Assembly: GCF_947179165.1 (NCBI RefSeq)
Contig: NC_077242.1
Span: 51,655,097-51,719,096 of the forward strand
Reading direction: 5' to 3'
DNA length: 64,000 bases
From: Solanum dulcamara
Taxonomy: Eukaryota; Streptophyta; Magnoliopsida; Solanales; Solanaceae
The stretch's first letter is position 1. Every line of letters begins with the position of its first letter. Positions 46,854-58,526 of this stretch are shown here, piece after piece. The notes beneath the pieces are model-generated. The model searched no databases, was not told the DNA's origin, and was given only the letters and a program-made list of their open reading frames with translations. The translations under genes and the position numbers were made by a program.

Positions 46854-47717
46854 AATAAACTTTAAATATACCATAATCTAAGCATTTGGAACCATCACGT
46901 AAAATCCCATAGGATTTCATCATTTGAAATTGAAATACTAAGTTGAGAAAATATTTGGGCTCCATGGGTGGAAGAACCCATGGATGAAAATCCACATACC
47001 TTAGAGTAGAACTTGAATAAATATTGATGTTAGGTCTTCAAAGGGAATTTTGAATCTTTGAGTTTGAGAGCATATTTGTTGGAGATGATTTGAGAGAGAA
47101 GAGGATGAAGTTTAGGGTTTTGGGGAGGCAAAAGACTGCCAAATTACCCCAAAAATGCTCCAAGGTCATCTATATATGTTCAGGGAATTGTCCAGATTGC
47201 CTTTACTTGAAACTGGAAATTTATGCTAAATTTTGAACTAACTGGGAGCAGGTCCGCGATGCGGAGGTTTCTCCCTTCAGTTCATTTTTTCCCAAAATTA
47301 AAATTTGAGCCAAGATTGACAAAGTCTGCGATGCGGACTTGGTGCGCACCCTTCTAGTTAACAGGACACAAGTTTTTACTCTAAACTCCAAATAATGCAA
47401 TATTTATGGCATTGTAAAGAAGACTCAAAGAACTTTAGTTTGATAGTTTATGGTCTAATAATTCATTATATGCTAAGAGATATGGTCGTTGGAAGTTCAC
47501 CCTTATACAGACTCATACGAAAATATAGCCGATAGAAATTCTTTAGACTTGGCTTGGTGTTAGAGATCGCTTATGACCCTAAACCACATCTAATATATTG
47601 TAAATACTTAGTAATAGATCCTAAATTATATATATAATTACAAGTCGATGATTTCGAGCCTATATGCCTATGAAGAATGGTTCCGGTCTTGGCATAAATT
47701 TTTTTGAGATGTTAACA
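44898..47717 (-). mobile_element. G3 5' LTR with internal duplication
   Basis: Pairs with 40866-43411 but is about 270 bp longer. It contains a 231-bp tandem duplication (46187-46417 and 46418-46648), an expanded CT/AT microsatellite (about 46815-46855) and about 21 extra bases near 47685-47705. The palindrome around GTCCGCGATGCGGAC is present with one substitution (TCTGCGATGCGGA). Confidence 0.85.
46187..46648. repeat. 231-bp tandem duplication in the G3 5' LTR
   Basis: Both copies begin AATCATTATTCACAAAACTT and differ at only a few positions. The partner LTR (about 42160-42390) has one copy, so the duplication happened after insertion. Confidence 0.9.
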
Positions 47718-48591
47718 CAAACATTTACCTCCATTATTTCTTTCACATTTGGTACACTTAGGAAGACTAGATCAAATAAGACCACCTTGTGCCTTGGGGT
47801 TTGATACCCCCTATCTTTGTCAAAATTTTGACCCAAATCTTTTGAAGAACCTTGGCCTTGAAACCTTTGGACTTGTAGGGAATGATCAATACAACCACTA
47901 GACTTATTGTGAGAAAATCCACCTTCAATATGAGCCCTCCTAGACTTCCTTGCATTCCTCTCCTAAAGCTTTTATCCTTTAATTTTCTTGATATATGTTA
48001 TGATCCTAGATATGTCCATCCCCTTGATGATCATAGCGGTCTGACACTCTTTCATAACCAAGTCTGACACTCCCAAAATAAACTTGCTAATTTGAGCATG
48101 AGAGTTAGCTACCAAGGATGGAACATACTTGGACAGTTTTGTTAACTTGGGGGCATACTCCCTCATACTCCTGTTTCCTTATTTGAGGTTTATGAATTCC
48201 AACACCTTCTTCTCTCTTAGTTTAAGTGGGAAGAAGTAATCAAGAAATGCAACTTTGAACTTTTCCCAACCTATGGGACCCTCTTCAACGGTTTTTGCCT
48301 TCCATTGGTTGTACCAAACTTAAGAGACACCTTTGAATTGGTAAGCCACCAATTTCTCCTTCTCCTCCAAGGAAACTTCCATAATCACCACAATCTTGTA
48401 CAATTCATAAGCAAAGTCTTAGGGATCCTCATCAACTTTGGATCCATGAAACTTAGGAGGGTTCATCCTTCTGAAGTCTCTAACCCTTGAAGCTAGAGTA
48501 GTCACAACTTGAGGAGCATCTAACCCTTGATTTACTTAAGTAGTTATGGGTTGGGCTAGCATATAGAAAGTGGCTCAAAACTCCGCATTTG
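47718..48591 (-). pseudogene. G2 gag, remaining part, cut by G4
   Basis: Continues the G2 gag upstream of the zinc knuckle: KCTKCERNNGGKCL at 47718-47770, then frame 47972-48166 with REYAPKLTKLSKYVPSLVAN and MDISRIITYIKKI, homologous to G3 gag 43880-44215. Frames are broken between segments. The N-terminal part and the G2 5' LTR are absent because G4 starts at 48592; ATTTG (48587-48591) is the expected left TSD. Confidence 0.75.
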
Positions 48592-51500
48592 TGTCATGAC
48601 CCAAGCCTAGGTCCTAGACGTGATACGGAGAATGAGACACTTGGAGATACCTAACCTAAGCCTCTTAGCATTAATTTAGCTCTTCATAAGTAATGACATT
48701 CAATAACAAGTGGAAATAAAGGGTATAGTGGGACTAAGGAAACATTTTAAAGAAAATCAAATCAGTCAAACCTTGCTTATACATGTCCAAAAATACCTCT
48801 ACATCATAGACTTTGCGGGGGATAAGACATGTCCATAGCTCACCCTTAATCAAAATAGAAATAAAAACCATGAAAGGTATTCAAAAGTCTTTACACATCA
48901 TAAGCTAGAAAATAAATGAGATGTTGTTCCCGCACATGGAAACTCACAAACTATGTAGCCTTTAACGAATCGACTAGCCACGTGGAGGTTAATATGGAGC
49001 TACGTCGGTCCCTACATGGTAAAATATATAGGCAAAAAAGTATGTGTTAGTTATTTGAATGTACTAAGTATGAATGAATGAATTAACATTAAATAAACAT
49101 TAGAACATTTATATAGTATGGAATATAGTGCAATGCATGCATGATCAATCAAGTAAATACCATTTGAAATGTTTATTTATGGGATAATGACCATAACCAA
49201 CATTGAAGATCATGGGAGCTATTACATGAAATCCAACATAACCTCCTACATTGGCATGGGGAGACTACTTGCTGGATAGAACTCCGTTAAATTTATTTAT
49301 TTCTTTAATATTTAGGGCTATTTGTGGATCCACTAGCCTAAGCCCATAAGGGATCCTATGTTGGCACATAATTAATGAGACTAGGGGTTACTACTAGGAT
49401 ACCCTTACTGAATTCCACCATAATGCCCCATTCAGTGCTAAGTTAATCCCATGAAATAGTTTAATATAACATAAGAACATACTCATTTACATAGCTTTTG
49501 AATCATCAAAGCATCATTAGGTAGAATAGCTCATTAAAACTCTTCTTTGATTCACACAAGTGAGAATTTGCCTTTCATAAGTGGAATACATTATTTTATC
49601 ATCCATTCATCTCATAATACACCTTTTGATCATAGATATTTGTTTTCATAAAAAATCATTTGAGAGTCAAAGCTTTCTATTCAAACTTCATTGAAACATA
49701 GTGAAACTAGGTGGGTTCTATTCAATCAACTTTCAAATCATTTAAATCAATGATAACATGCATGAGAGTAATGTAATGCATCAATTAAACAAAATTGAGA
49801 CAACTCACCAATACACTTTCAAACCATTTTTCATGCTTTCATATAGGACCATTGATAAATCAACCATCTCATAAAATTAAGAGTCAATATAAGATAAGAT
49901 AGATAAATAAACTTCAGTTATTCAAATATCTATACATTTGAAATCATTATGTGAAAACCCATAAATTCACTATTTGATATGAGCTAGTAGGTTTAGAAAA
50001 TATTGGCGCTCTATAAGAGGAAGAACCTTATATCTTGGAGAATGAGGCCCTAATGCAAGTTTTTAAATGGAGACTTGAAGACCTTGAAATGGAACCCTAG
50101 ATTTTCTTAGGAGAGACCTTGAGAGGTTAGGGTTTTCAGTCTTAGAACTTGATTGAGGAAAATGTGTTTGGAAAGGCTTAGGGTCCTTTATATCTATTAG
50201 ATTGAGTCCCCAAAGTTACCTCACTTTAATGCAAAAACACAGGAAATGACCAAAATACCCTTCTTAAAATTGGCCGAACTGTGCTTCACGTAGCACCTAT
50301 CATGGTCCATGATCATCACCACAGTCAGTGGTAGTGTCCCGTGATGACTGACTTAGAGGAGAAGTTTTTGTTATGCCCCATACTTTTATACTTCAGAGTG
50401 CCTTCTTAAGCTTCTGAAAAGTTGCCACGTGACCTAGATTGTCTACCACACTATCAAATAACTCTAAGGAAAGGAGAATGAGATACCCCATAACAAGGAA
50501 GATTGGAAATAGGGCTATAAGAATCTAAAAGGAGTTGGAGGCCAAGTAATGGTTCGTAGGACTCGATCTACTTGCATAAGCTACCAACTTACATGTACTA
50601 CGTAATTAATCTACATGAGTATACGTCGAGCTTAAGTAGCAAGAAATACATAGGCTCTTAAGTAAGACGAGATTACAAACCCAAGAAAATGAGTAAAGTA
50701 GATGACAAGTAGGTGACGCACCTACTTGGACTAAGTAGGTGACTCACCTACTTGGGGTAGACCCCACACTTCGTTATGGCAGCTTTGGATTGGTTTCATG
50801 GTTGAGGTGGCACCCTAGGGGGATACCACATGTCACCACTAGGAGTCTTCCATGTGTCACAGCCAAGGAAAGGATATATATGCTTAGTTTTATGACTATG
50901 CTTTCATTTTCAGCATTTTGGACTTGGAAAAGTTGAGAGAAAACTTGAGGGAGAGAAGAGAGAGTCACGACAGCCATAAGAACAAGGTAATCCCTCCAAT
51001 TTCGTTCTGTGATTTAATTATTTAAGGTATCCTATGGTTACATAATGGTTCTTAATCACGTAAATTGAATTTTTGGAGCAGCAAGATAGGGCGACGAACA
51101 ACCCATCATTTTTCAGTGCATTAAGGAGCTTCCAAGAAACATTTTCAGCAAGGTAAGGTTTGATTCTCTCCTCCCACATTTGGGAAAGTGTTTAAGAAAT
51201 TTATGGGTGTGTAAACATGAGTTGGAGATGTGAAAATAAGGACGTTATGGCTGCAGGAAGTTGCAGGTCATTTAGGGACTATTTTGATGTATTCTAGTAG
51301 CTTAAAATGTAATTAGTGTCGTTGTTATTGTAGTGTTATATTGGGAATTATTTTGTGGTATTGCAGGGCTAGAAAAATGTCTAAATATGGGTATAAGTTC
51401 TTCGTTTTGCATCCACATGACACCCCATTTCATGTGGTTAAGATTTTATGAAATAAAGATTAAAAACTGTATTTTGGAGTCACAGTTTTTGAGCGGGCTA

Positions 51501-53349
51501 TTTGGGACTTATTTGGTGTGATGTTGAGGTGGTATAATTGTGTATTGGATGCTGTTTGTTGTTGTTGGTTGGCTGTACTAATTAAAAATGTAATGGGAAA
51601 TTCGGATAGGACAAGTTATAGAGGAGATGCTGCCCGAATTCCATTAACTTCTAACTAACTAATAGACTAGTCGAGACTAGTCAAGAAAGGCGAATAAGGA
51701 ATTGATTACTATGGGTGCTTAGTTGTGGATTTAGAAGATGTAAAGTTAAAATTTATTAATATTAGTATTACCTTCGTGTTAAATAGGTCCAGAGGATGAC
51801 CAGATAAGCCAGGTTAAAAGAAATCGATAAAAGGTATGTGAAGCTACCCTTTCTTCTCTTTTGGCATGTCCTAGATGTAAGTATTATGTAGATGAAATTG
51901 GGTTATTCCATTCTCAAAGCTCTGAGTATGAGTTCAGACTATTGTTCACTTACTACTTATTAGAACTCCTGTAACAAGTTGAGTTGTTACCTTTCAGGTG
52001 TTCCATGTTATGAAAAGTAGTACATGTAAAGCTTGTCCTTTTCCACTTCTAGAAAGGTGGACTATAAGTAATATAGGACATTGATTTGGAGGTAACTCCA
52101 TTTATAAGTTTTGGGTGTAACTCGTGACTTGTAGTCACTTCTTAACACTAAGGGTCTGAAAGTAGTTAAACTACTATTCTCGAGTCTTCTATATAGTGAA
52201 TAGTAAGTGGAGGTACCAGCTCCTCTTCCTAAAGGCTCTACAGTGATAATGTTCTCTGATTATATAAGTTGTGTCTTTGTTTGCATGAGCTATGTGGTAT
52301 TGTCTTGATTCATGTCTGTGATTACTGAGGCCCTAATTGATGTAATCCCTAATGACATCTAAAGGGCACTTCAGATAACTACTTTCCTGGTCTTCAGGTG
52401 ACGGTTCACTTGACTTTCTCATTGAGTCTCAGAGGGTGACTTAGTTGCATATAATTTCTCACTACTTTACTCATGCATGCTGCAACCCTTCTTTCTCCGC
52501 ATCCCACGATGGGCCGGATATAATATCCGGCGCAGCTTTACTACTTCTTTCACTGAGTCTCGGGCCGAGTACGTATAGTTCCATGTACAAGAAGACAATT
52601 CCGTATGTGAGGCACAGTAATATGTTATAATGATACGATTATTCATCGAGTCCCAGGCCGGCTATAATATTATAATATGTGTTATAATATGCTGGTATGT
52701 ATGTGATGGTATGTGTGGCGAAATAAGGAAGAAATACCGAGTCCCTCCCTAGAGGGCCGAGTAAGGTATGTATATATGATGATGGTACGCAATAGACGTA
52801 CACTACTCCCTTCACCGAGTCCTTCACTAAAGGGCTGGATATCTTATGTAGGCATGCATGTGTAAATATAGTGATACAATTGTGACCCCAAGCCTTATAA
52901 TGGACCGGATGAAATATGATGATGTATACAACAAAATTATGTCATATACGATGATATGAGGCTGTATGCGATGACATGATGAATTAATATATATGATAAA
53001 AAGAGATGATGATATGATGATATGATGGTATGTTGTTATGATGAAATGATTATAACACCGAGTCCACTAGAGGGACGGGTACAGTGTATGATAATGTTTA
53101 TGACTACAGGTCTTAAAAACTAGGCACGGTGATTGTTAACTGTCATACTTGTTTCCTGCATCCTTATGTCAGTTATTATCTCAGTTATGTTATGTTATAC
53201 TTTATATACTCAATACATATATCATACTGACCCCCCGTTCTCTGGGGGGGCTGCATTTTATGCCCACAGATACAAATATTCATTTTTGAGATCTGCCAGA
53301 CTTAAGAAGCTTACGAAGCATTCCAAGGTACCAAAGTACGGAGTGTAAC

Positions 53350-54999
53350 ACACTTTCCCCCTTTAGAACATTCATCCTCGAATGTAAACCAAAACCGGAA
53401 TCCAGTCCTTATACTGATTATATGGAGAGGTCTTTTATCCCGTTGCCATAACATATACTTTCATCGAGCAATCAATATCAGAGTTCCAAAGGTTAGGATT
53501 ACCTGTAGATGTAGGAAATACGTACGGATACTTATTTTTCATTTCCTCTTTCACTTTCCAAGGGGTCACCCATCCCAGCGCTACTCCCACCCAAGCATGC
53601 TTAACTTCAGAGTTTTGACGGAATCTGGTGCATTAGTGCGAGTATGATCGCGTCCATCCCTTATGGGGTCTCATTTAAAGTTTAAGCGTTCCCATTTATA
53701 TACGATAGCGTCAGTTGATTTTCTCTTATGCTTGTACTTCTCTTATCCACTTTCCCCTTTTAGGGTGTACCTATGTCACCCTCTATTTATTTTCAGCTAT
53801 TCATACATGAATGATTCTACTTCAACATATTTAATGTGCTGCACCATATCTACATTTTCTGTTAAATCATCCCCACGTTAGGTTGCCTTTACTGAAAACC
53901 ATAGCACAATCATAGGGTGCTTTAATATTCGCAATGTATTATATAAAATCTCATCTAATGGTTGATACTCGAGTAATATACATAATGTAGCAGTGTATTC
54001 AAAGCCACATTCCATTCATCCCAATCAGTAATTAGCTCGTGCTCATAATTGGTTCAAATTCTCCACTTGGGAGTACTTATACTTTGATGATTCGTGTTTT
54101 AAGCTCCGTCAGTATAGTAACCTTATTCTAGTGGATACCACTTATTCTTCTAATAACCTCGTAATGCAGCAATTGTCCTGCAAATCGACTTTCCCTTTTT
54201 GTTCGGTACTCATACTTAATTAATCACATCTATCTTGAATGCCTATATTAGAACTTCTCTATTATTCCTCCTTCTCATATCCATTTTTGGTTAGGCGCAA
54301 GGAATTCCATATTACTCTTTATTTCCTTGCACTAGCTATCCTTTTCATCATCACACAACCTTTCAAGACATACTACAACCCTATATCTCATTCTCTTCTT
54401 ATTTCTAGGAAATTTTGGGCAGAGTTTCCTCTGTATTTCTTACTATCTCAACACCTACATGCAAAAAATACCAACAATGCCCTACAGGGCACACATATAT
54501 ATATCCGTATTATATCATATCGCATCTACCCAGGGCACACGCATATATTCATATCATCTCATATCGCATCCACACAAGGCGCCCACAATTAACAGTATGG
54601 AAAGGGACTTACCTCATATGTCCACTCAAACTGCACCTGTTACACTTTTCTATATACTTTACCTTTCATTTTTCAACTTTATATATCAATCGTATTGTAA
54701 TACCTTACCTGACATAGGTCCTTCTTGCCTTTGCTTACCTGCGTGCGTCGTAACATCCAATATTGTCAGTTACTTTCTTCTATCGGCATCGTCCTCCTGC
54801 TAAAATCATAGGTTAGTATGAGGAATTTCATTCCCGATGGCTTGGCTCTATCGCACGATCTTAGATAAGAAAGAAAGTAACATCCTAAATGTCCTGTAGC
54901 CTCTTATCTATAGATATGGTGCACAACACATCGATAATCAGGACTCTACTGGACACAGTCTGTAGACATTCCAAAGACAAACTACTCTGATACCACTTC
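53350..54999 (-). pseudogene. R internal region: pol 3' remnant plus unassigned sequence
   Basis: Next to the PPT the minus strand encodes the usual gypsy pol C-terminus (WKVKEEMKNKYPYVFPTSTG, about 53500-53555). Immediately beyond is the 5S-like segment (53554-53660). The remaining 1.3 kb has short frames on both strands without recognised domains, including three overlapping plus-strand frames (54239-54803) that look like chance frames. A gag start remnant near the PBS is possible (54880-54960) but weak. PBS reverse complement: GAAGTGGTATCAGAG. Confidence 0.6.
53554..53660 (-). pseudogene. 5S rRNA-derived segment (truncated, diverged)
   Basis: The minus strand reads GCGATCATACTCGCACTAAT, GCACCAGATTCCGTCAAAAC, AAGTTAAGCATGCTTGGGTG and GGATGGGTGACCCC in the order of plant 5S rRNA (consensus GCGATCATACCAGCACTAAT ... 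AGTTAAGCGTGCTTGGGC ... GGATGGGTGACC). About 100 of 120 nt are present; the 3' end is replaced by gypsy pol sequence. Box A (53591-53606) and box C (53564-53575) of the internal pol III promoter are nearly intact. No T-run terminator follows. It is not a functional 5S gene; how it entered the element is discussed under findings. Confidence 0.88.
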
Positions 55000-57900
55000 T
55001 ATCACGATCCAACCCCGTGGGCTATGACTAGGGTTCGACCTGGACCCCCGTGTACCTATTTGTCGACTATAGTCAAATTGGACTATGTATAATGTGATAC
55101 TACTCACAAAAACCTCAATAGGTTAAAACTTCTTCATGTTCATATAGCCTCCTAGATATAGGAACCAAACACATGAACCAAGTGGCTGATAAAATATTCA
55201 TACACGTGTAGCCTCTTTCATTTGCATCATGTCATGAAAGGGAAAGCCAGCCGACAAGGCTACCACAACATAATAGCTTTTACAATATATCACATAGGCA
55301 TAACCGAAATAAACTCCTAAACAACCCACACATATATGTCTACAGACCTCTAAGAATAGGAACGACAACATATGGCGGGACAGGGCCCCTGCCGTACCCC
55401 TGCATAAACAAATATATACATCGCAGGACTAGTACCCAAAAACTAGGCTTCGAAACATTGGAGCACTTCCAATATAGCTGAGTGGAAATCCTAAGCTGGC
55501 GGATCTCCGAAATGAACATCTGTACCTGCGGGCATGAAATACAGCCCCCCGAGAAAAGGGAGGTTAGTTTGATATATGTACTGAGTATATAAGCATACAT
55601 AACTGAGATAACAACTGAAATAGGGATGAAGGAAACCAAGTATACCATTTAATAGGGTACTGTGGGACGTACAACCCAATTCATGTATAAACAAGCACAT
55701 GCCGAGGAACGATGGCCCGATCCATATATCACATGATAATGCTGAGGTACGATGGCCCGATCCATATATTACATGATGATGCTGAGGTACAATGGACCGA
55801 TCTGTATAATACATAATAATGTCGAGGTACGATGGCCCGATCTATATAATGCATAATCTGTCATGGAACGTACGACCCGATTCTTACATAACAAAATATG
55901 CCGAGGTACATCCGGCCCGATCCATATATATATCATAATGCATATACGTGCACACAAAACTCTATAACATATCAAACATCCCTTAGATATCATCATAAAT
56001 CATGTTCAACAGCCCCTAGGTATAGGAGCTTACACATCCCAACACTATTCAACCTATAGGAGGCTAAAGGGTCGTAGTTCAACTACTTCAAGGCCCTTAT
56101 CATTCAAAAGTGGATACAAGTCATGAGTTACATCCAGAATCTATAAATGGGGCTATATCCAAATCCATGTCCTATAGAACATTTAGTCTATTCTTTCTAG
56201 AAGCAGGAAAAGACAAGCTTTACATGCACCACTTCCTATCACATGGAAGACTTGAAAAGTAATGACTCAACTTGTTACAGGAGTTTTAATCAGTAGGAAG
56301 TGAACAAGAGTCTTAACTCACCCTCAAAGTTTTAAGAGTGGAATAACTTCAAACTTCATATACACAATACTTACATCTAAGTCATGCCAAAGGAGAGGAA
56401 GAATAACTTTACATACGCTACTTCTCAGTATATAGAAGACTTGAGAAATGGAAGCTTAACAACTTTAAGAGTCTAAACATTCAATAGTGAACACGAATTA
56501 TGAATCATGAATCATGTTCAGAGCTCATGAATAGAGTTACCACAAGCTTCATACACATATCACTTGTCACTTAGATCTAAGACATGCCCAAAAGAAAGAA
56601 CAGATAGGCTTTACATACTTATACCAAAACATGCCAAAAGAAGGAATAACTTTACATACCTTTTACGAATTAATATTTACCGCATTCGTCTCATCGTCCT
56701 CTGAACCTATTTAACACGAAAGCAATAAGAATGTCAACAACCCTAGATTTTTTAGCATCTTAAGTTATACATGAGTATTCATAGAACTCCTTTCCTCTCT
56801 CGCTTCCTCGACTAGTTCTTTAGTTAGCTAGAAAGTTAACGGAAATCGGGCAGCACCTCCCCTATAACATGCCCTATCCAAATTTCCAATTATATCCCTA
56901 AGTAATACATCCAACCAACAACAACAACCTGCATCATATATATAATAAATTCACTTCAACATTACATAATACAAACTCCAAGCGACTCGCTTAAAGCTAC
57001 GATATCAAAATAGGGTTTTTAGTTTCTAGTTCATAAAACCTTTAACCGTTCGAAGCAGAGGGTCGTGTAGCTTCAACCAGCAGCTTCCCCACCTCCCACC
57101 TATTTTAGAACACTTTTAGGCCCTACAACACATCACCACACACCTGCAGCCACACACCACAAGCATAACACCTTGCTTCGACTACAATTGAACTATAACA
57201 ACTCCAATTTGGTTTGTTTCGAACATCAAGCATATCTATGGAATTTACCTATTTCCAGACACTTACACAACATCTAATACACTTCATAACCATACCATAA
57301 ACTCTAAATTGGAAGGAAAACCCTTACCTTAACCTAAACTCGTCAAACTTGCCAAAATTATCAAAACTTGAATTCTAGACAGCCTACTATCTTGTATTGT
57401 CGGTTAGTTTCGAAGGGGTAATTGAGGGAAACAGGATTTGTGTCCTTAATGAAAGTTATAGACATGTGTCTTAGGGTCGCATACAATTTCGAATTAACCT
57501 ACAGCAATTTTGTACAAAACGATATGCCCAAAATACCAACAACAGTCCTTGTAGAATTTCTAAAACGAAATCTGGGCAACAGCTCCCCCATGCTTCACCA
57601 CCCTTTTTCGAGCAGAGAAAAGCAAAACTGCATTTTAGAGGCTAAATGAAAGTTATAGCCCTATGAAATATCTTTCCAAAATATCTTGAATTAGTTGAAA
57701 TGAAGCCTTACACAAGGCGTTATAGTCGTTTTACTAACAACAGTATCATTAAAAAATGGGTCTGTTAACAAGAACAAAAACCTCCTCTTTTCCCTAACGA
57801 TAATTTTATTTTGTTAAAAACCATCATATCACTGTAGGATACCTTAACTAATTAATTCACGGAAAGAAATTGGGGAACTTACCTCTTTTTTCCTCTTAAG

Positions 57901-58526
57901 CCGTCACCTTTTCCTCTCTTAGATTAGGGTTCTTATTTCATGTTGCTGGTGATTTGTTTTTGGCTAAGGACTCAAGTTAATAGTCATCATAAGGCATATA
58001 TATGTATCTCTTTAGAAGGTGCCACGTGGTATCCCCCTAGGGGTGCCACTTCAACCCATACGGCTAATCATGTGCTGCCATATGGCAGTGGGGTCCACCC
58101 CAAGCTGCTGCATCACCTGCTTGTCTAAGTAGGTGCATCACCTACTTGCTTTGAGTAGGCGTGTCGTTTCCTTATTTCTCTTTTATGGGTTTATAATCTT
58201 GTCTTACTTTAAGAGCCTATGCATTCCTTGCTATTTAAGCTCGACGTGTACTCAAGTAGCTTAGTATGCAAAATGTCCCAAGTAATAGCTTTCACAAGTA
58301 CGTCGAGTCCTACAACTCACTACTTAGCCTCCAACTTCTTTCGGATTCTTGTAACCCTATTTCCAATCTTCTCTCTTATGGAGTATCTCCTTCTCCTATC
58401 CTTACGATAATTTGATAGCGTTATAGATTATACGACTCACATGATGACTTCTAAGAAACTTAAGAGCCTTCCTAGACTTAAGAAGCTTATGAAGCATTTC
58501 AAGGTACCAAAGTATGGGGTGTAACA
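55000..58526 (-). mobile_element. R 5' LTR (complete, S family)
   Basis: A 3527-bp LTR from TATCACGATCCAACCCCGTG next to the PBS to GTATGGGGTGTAACA. It contains a C-run hairpin (55545-55565), a 40-bp x6 repeat (55701-55940), a TATA-like CATATATATG near 57990, and donor-like motifs at 57321-57330 and 57877-57886 (minus). It aligns along its length with solo1 by eye. Confidence 0.85.
55701..55940. repeat. 40-bp tandem repeat x6 in the R LTR
   Basis: Units begin at 55701, 55741, 55781, 55821, about 55861 and 55901, each with GAGGTACGATGGCCCGATCC followed by an ATATAT/ATAAT stretch. The last two units are the most diverged. It corresponds in position to the CCGAGTCC/GGCCGG repeat zone of the other S-family LTRs. 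Confidence 0.85.

Larger units (their letters stand above)
40866..47717 (-). mobile_element. G3: gag-only (non-autonomous) gypsy-type element inside G2 gag
   Basis: Two long LTRs (40866-43411 and 44898-47717) flank only about 1.5 kb of internal sequence with a gag remnant and no RT, RNase H or integrase. It splits the G2 gag zinc-knuckle region: ECPNKG...CFGCV..MG lies left, and KCTKCERNNGGKCL right. Flanks TAAAC (40861-40865) and CAAAC (47718-47722) form a 5-bp TSD with one mismatch. It must rely on enzymes of related elements. Confidence 0.85.
53303..58526 (-). mobile_element. R element (reverse S-family), inside F, left LTR almost lost
   Basis: Right (5') LTR 55000-58526 is complete. PBS lies at 54985-54999 and the internal region at 53350-54999. 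Of the left (3') LTR only about 45 bp remain (53305-53349: CTTAAGAAGC to GTGTAACA), followed by the reversed PPT (CACTTTCCCCCTTTAGAAC). The same LTR end occurs at 58480-58526. Internal coding sequence is reduced to the pol 3' end, joined to a 5S rRNA-like segment, then unassigned sequence. Confidence 0.75.

Noticed and set aside
53554..53660. Functional 5S rRNA gene
   Set aside because: The 3' end is missing, many substitutions are present, and no T-run terminator follows; a pseudogene or chimeric fragment fits.
54239..54803. Three overlapping plus-strand frames of 100-117 codons
   Set aside because: Three frames open in the same AT-rich stretch, opposite to element orientation, with no domain; likely chance.
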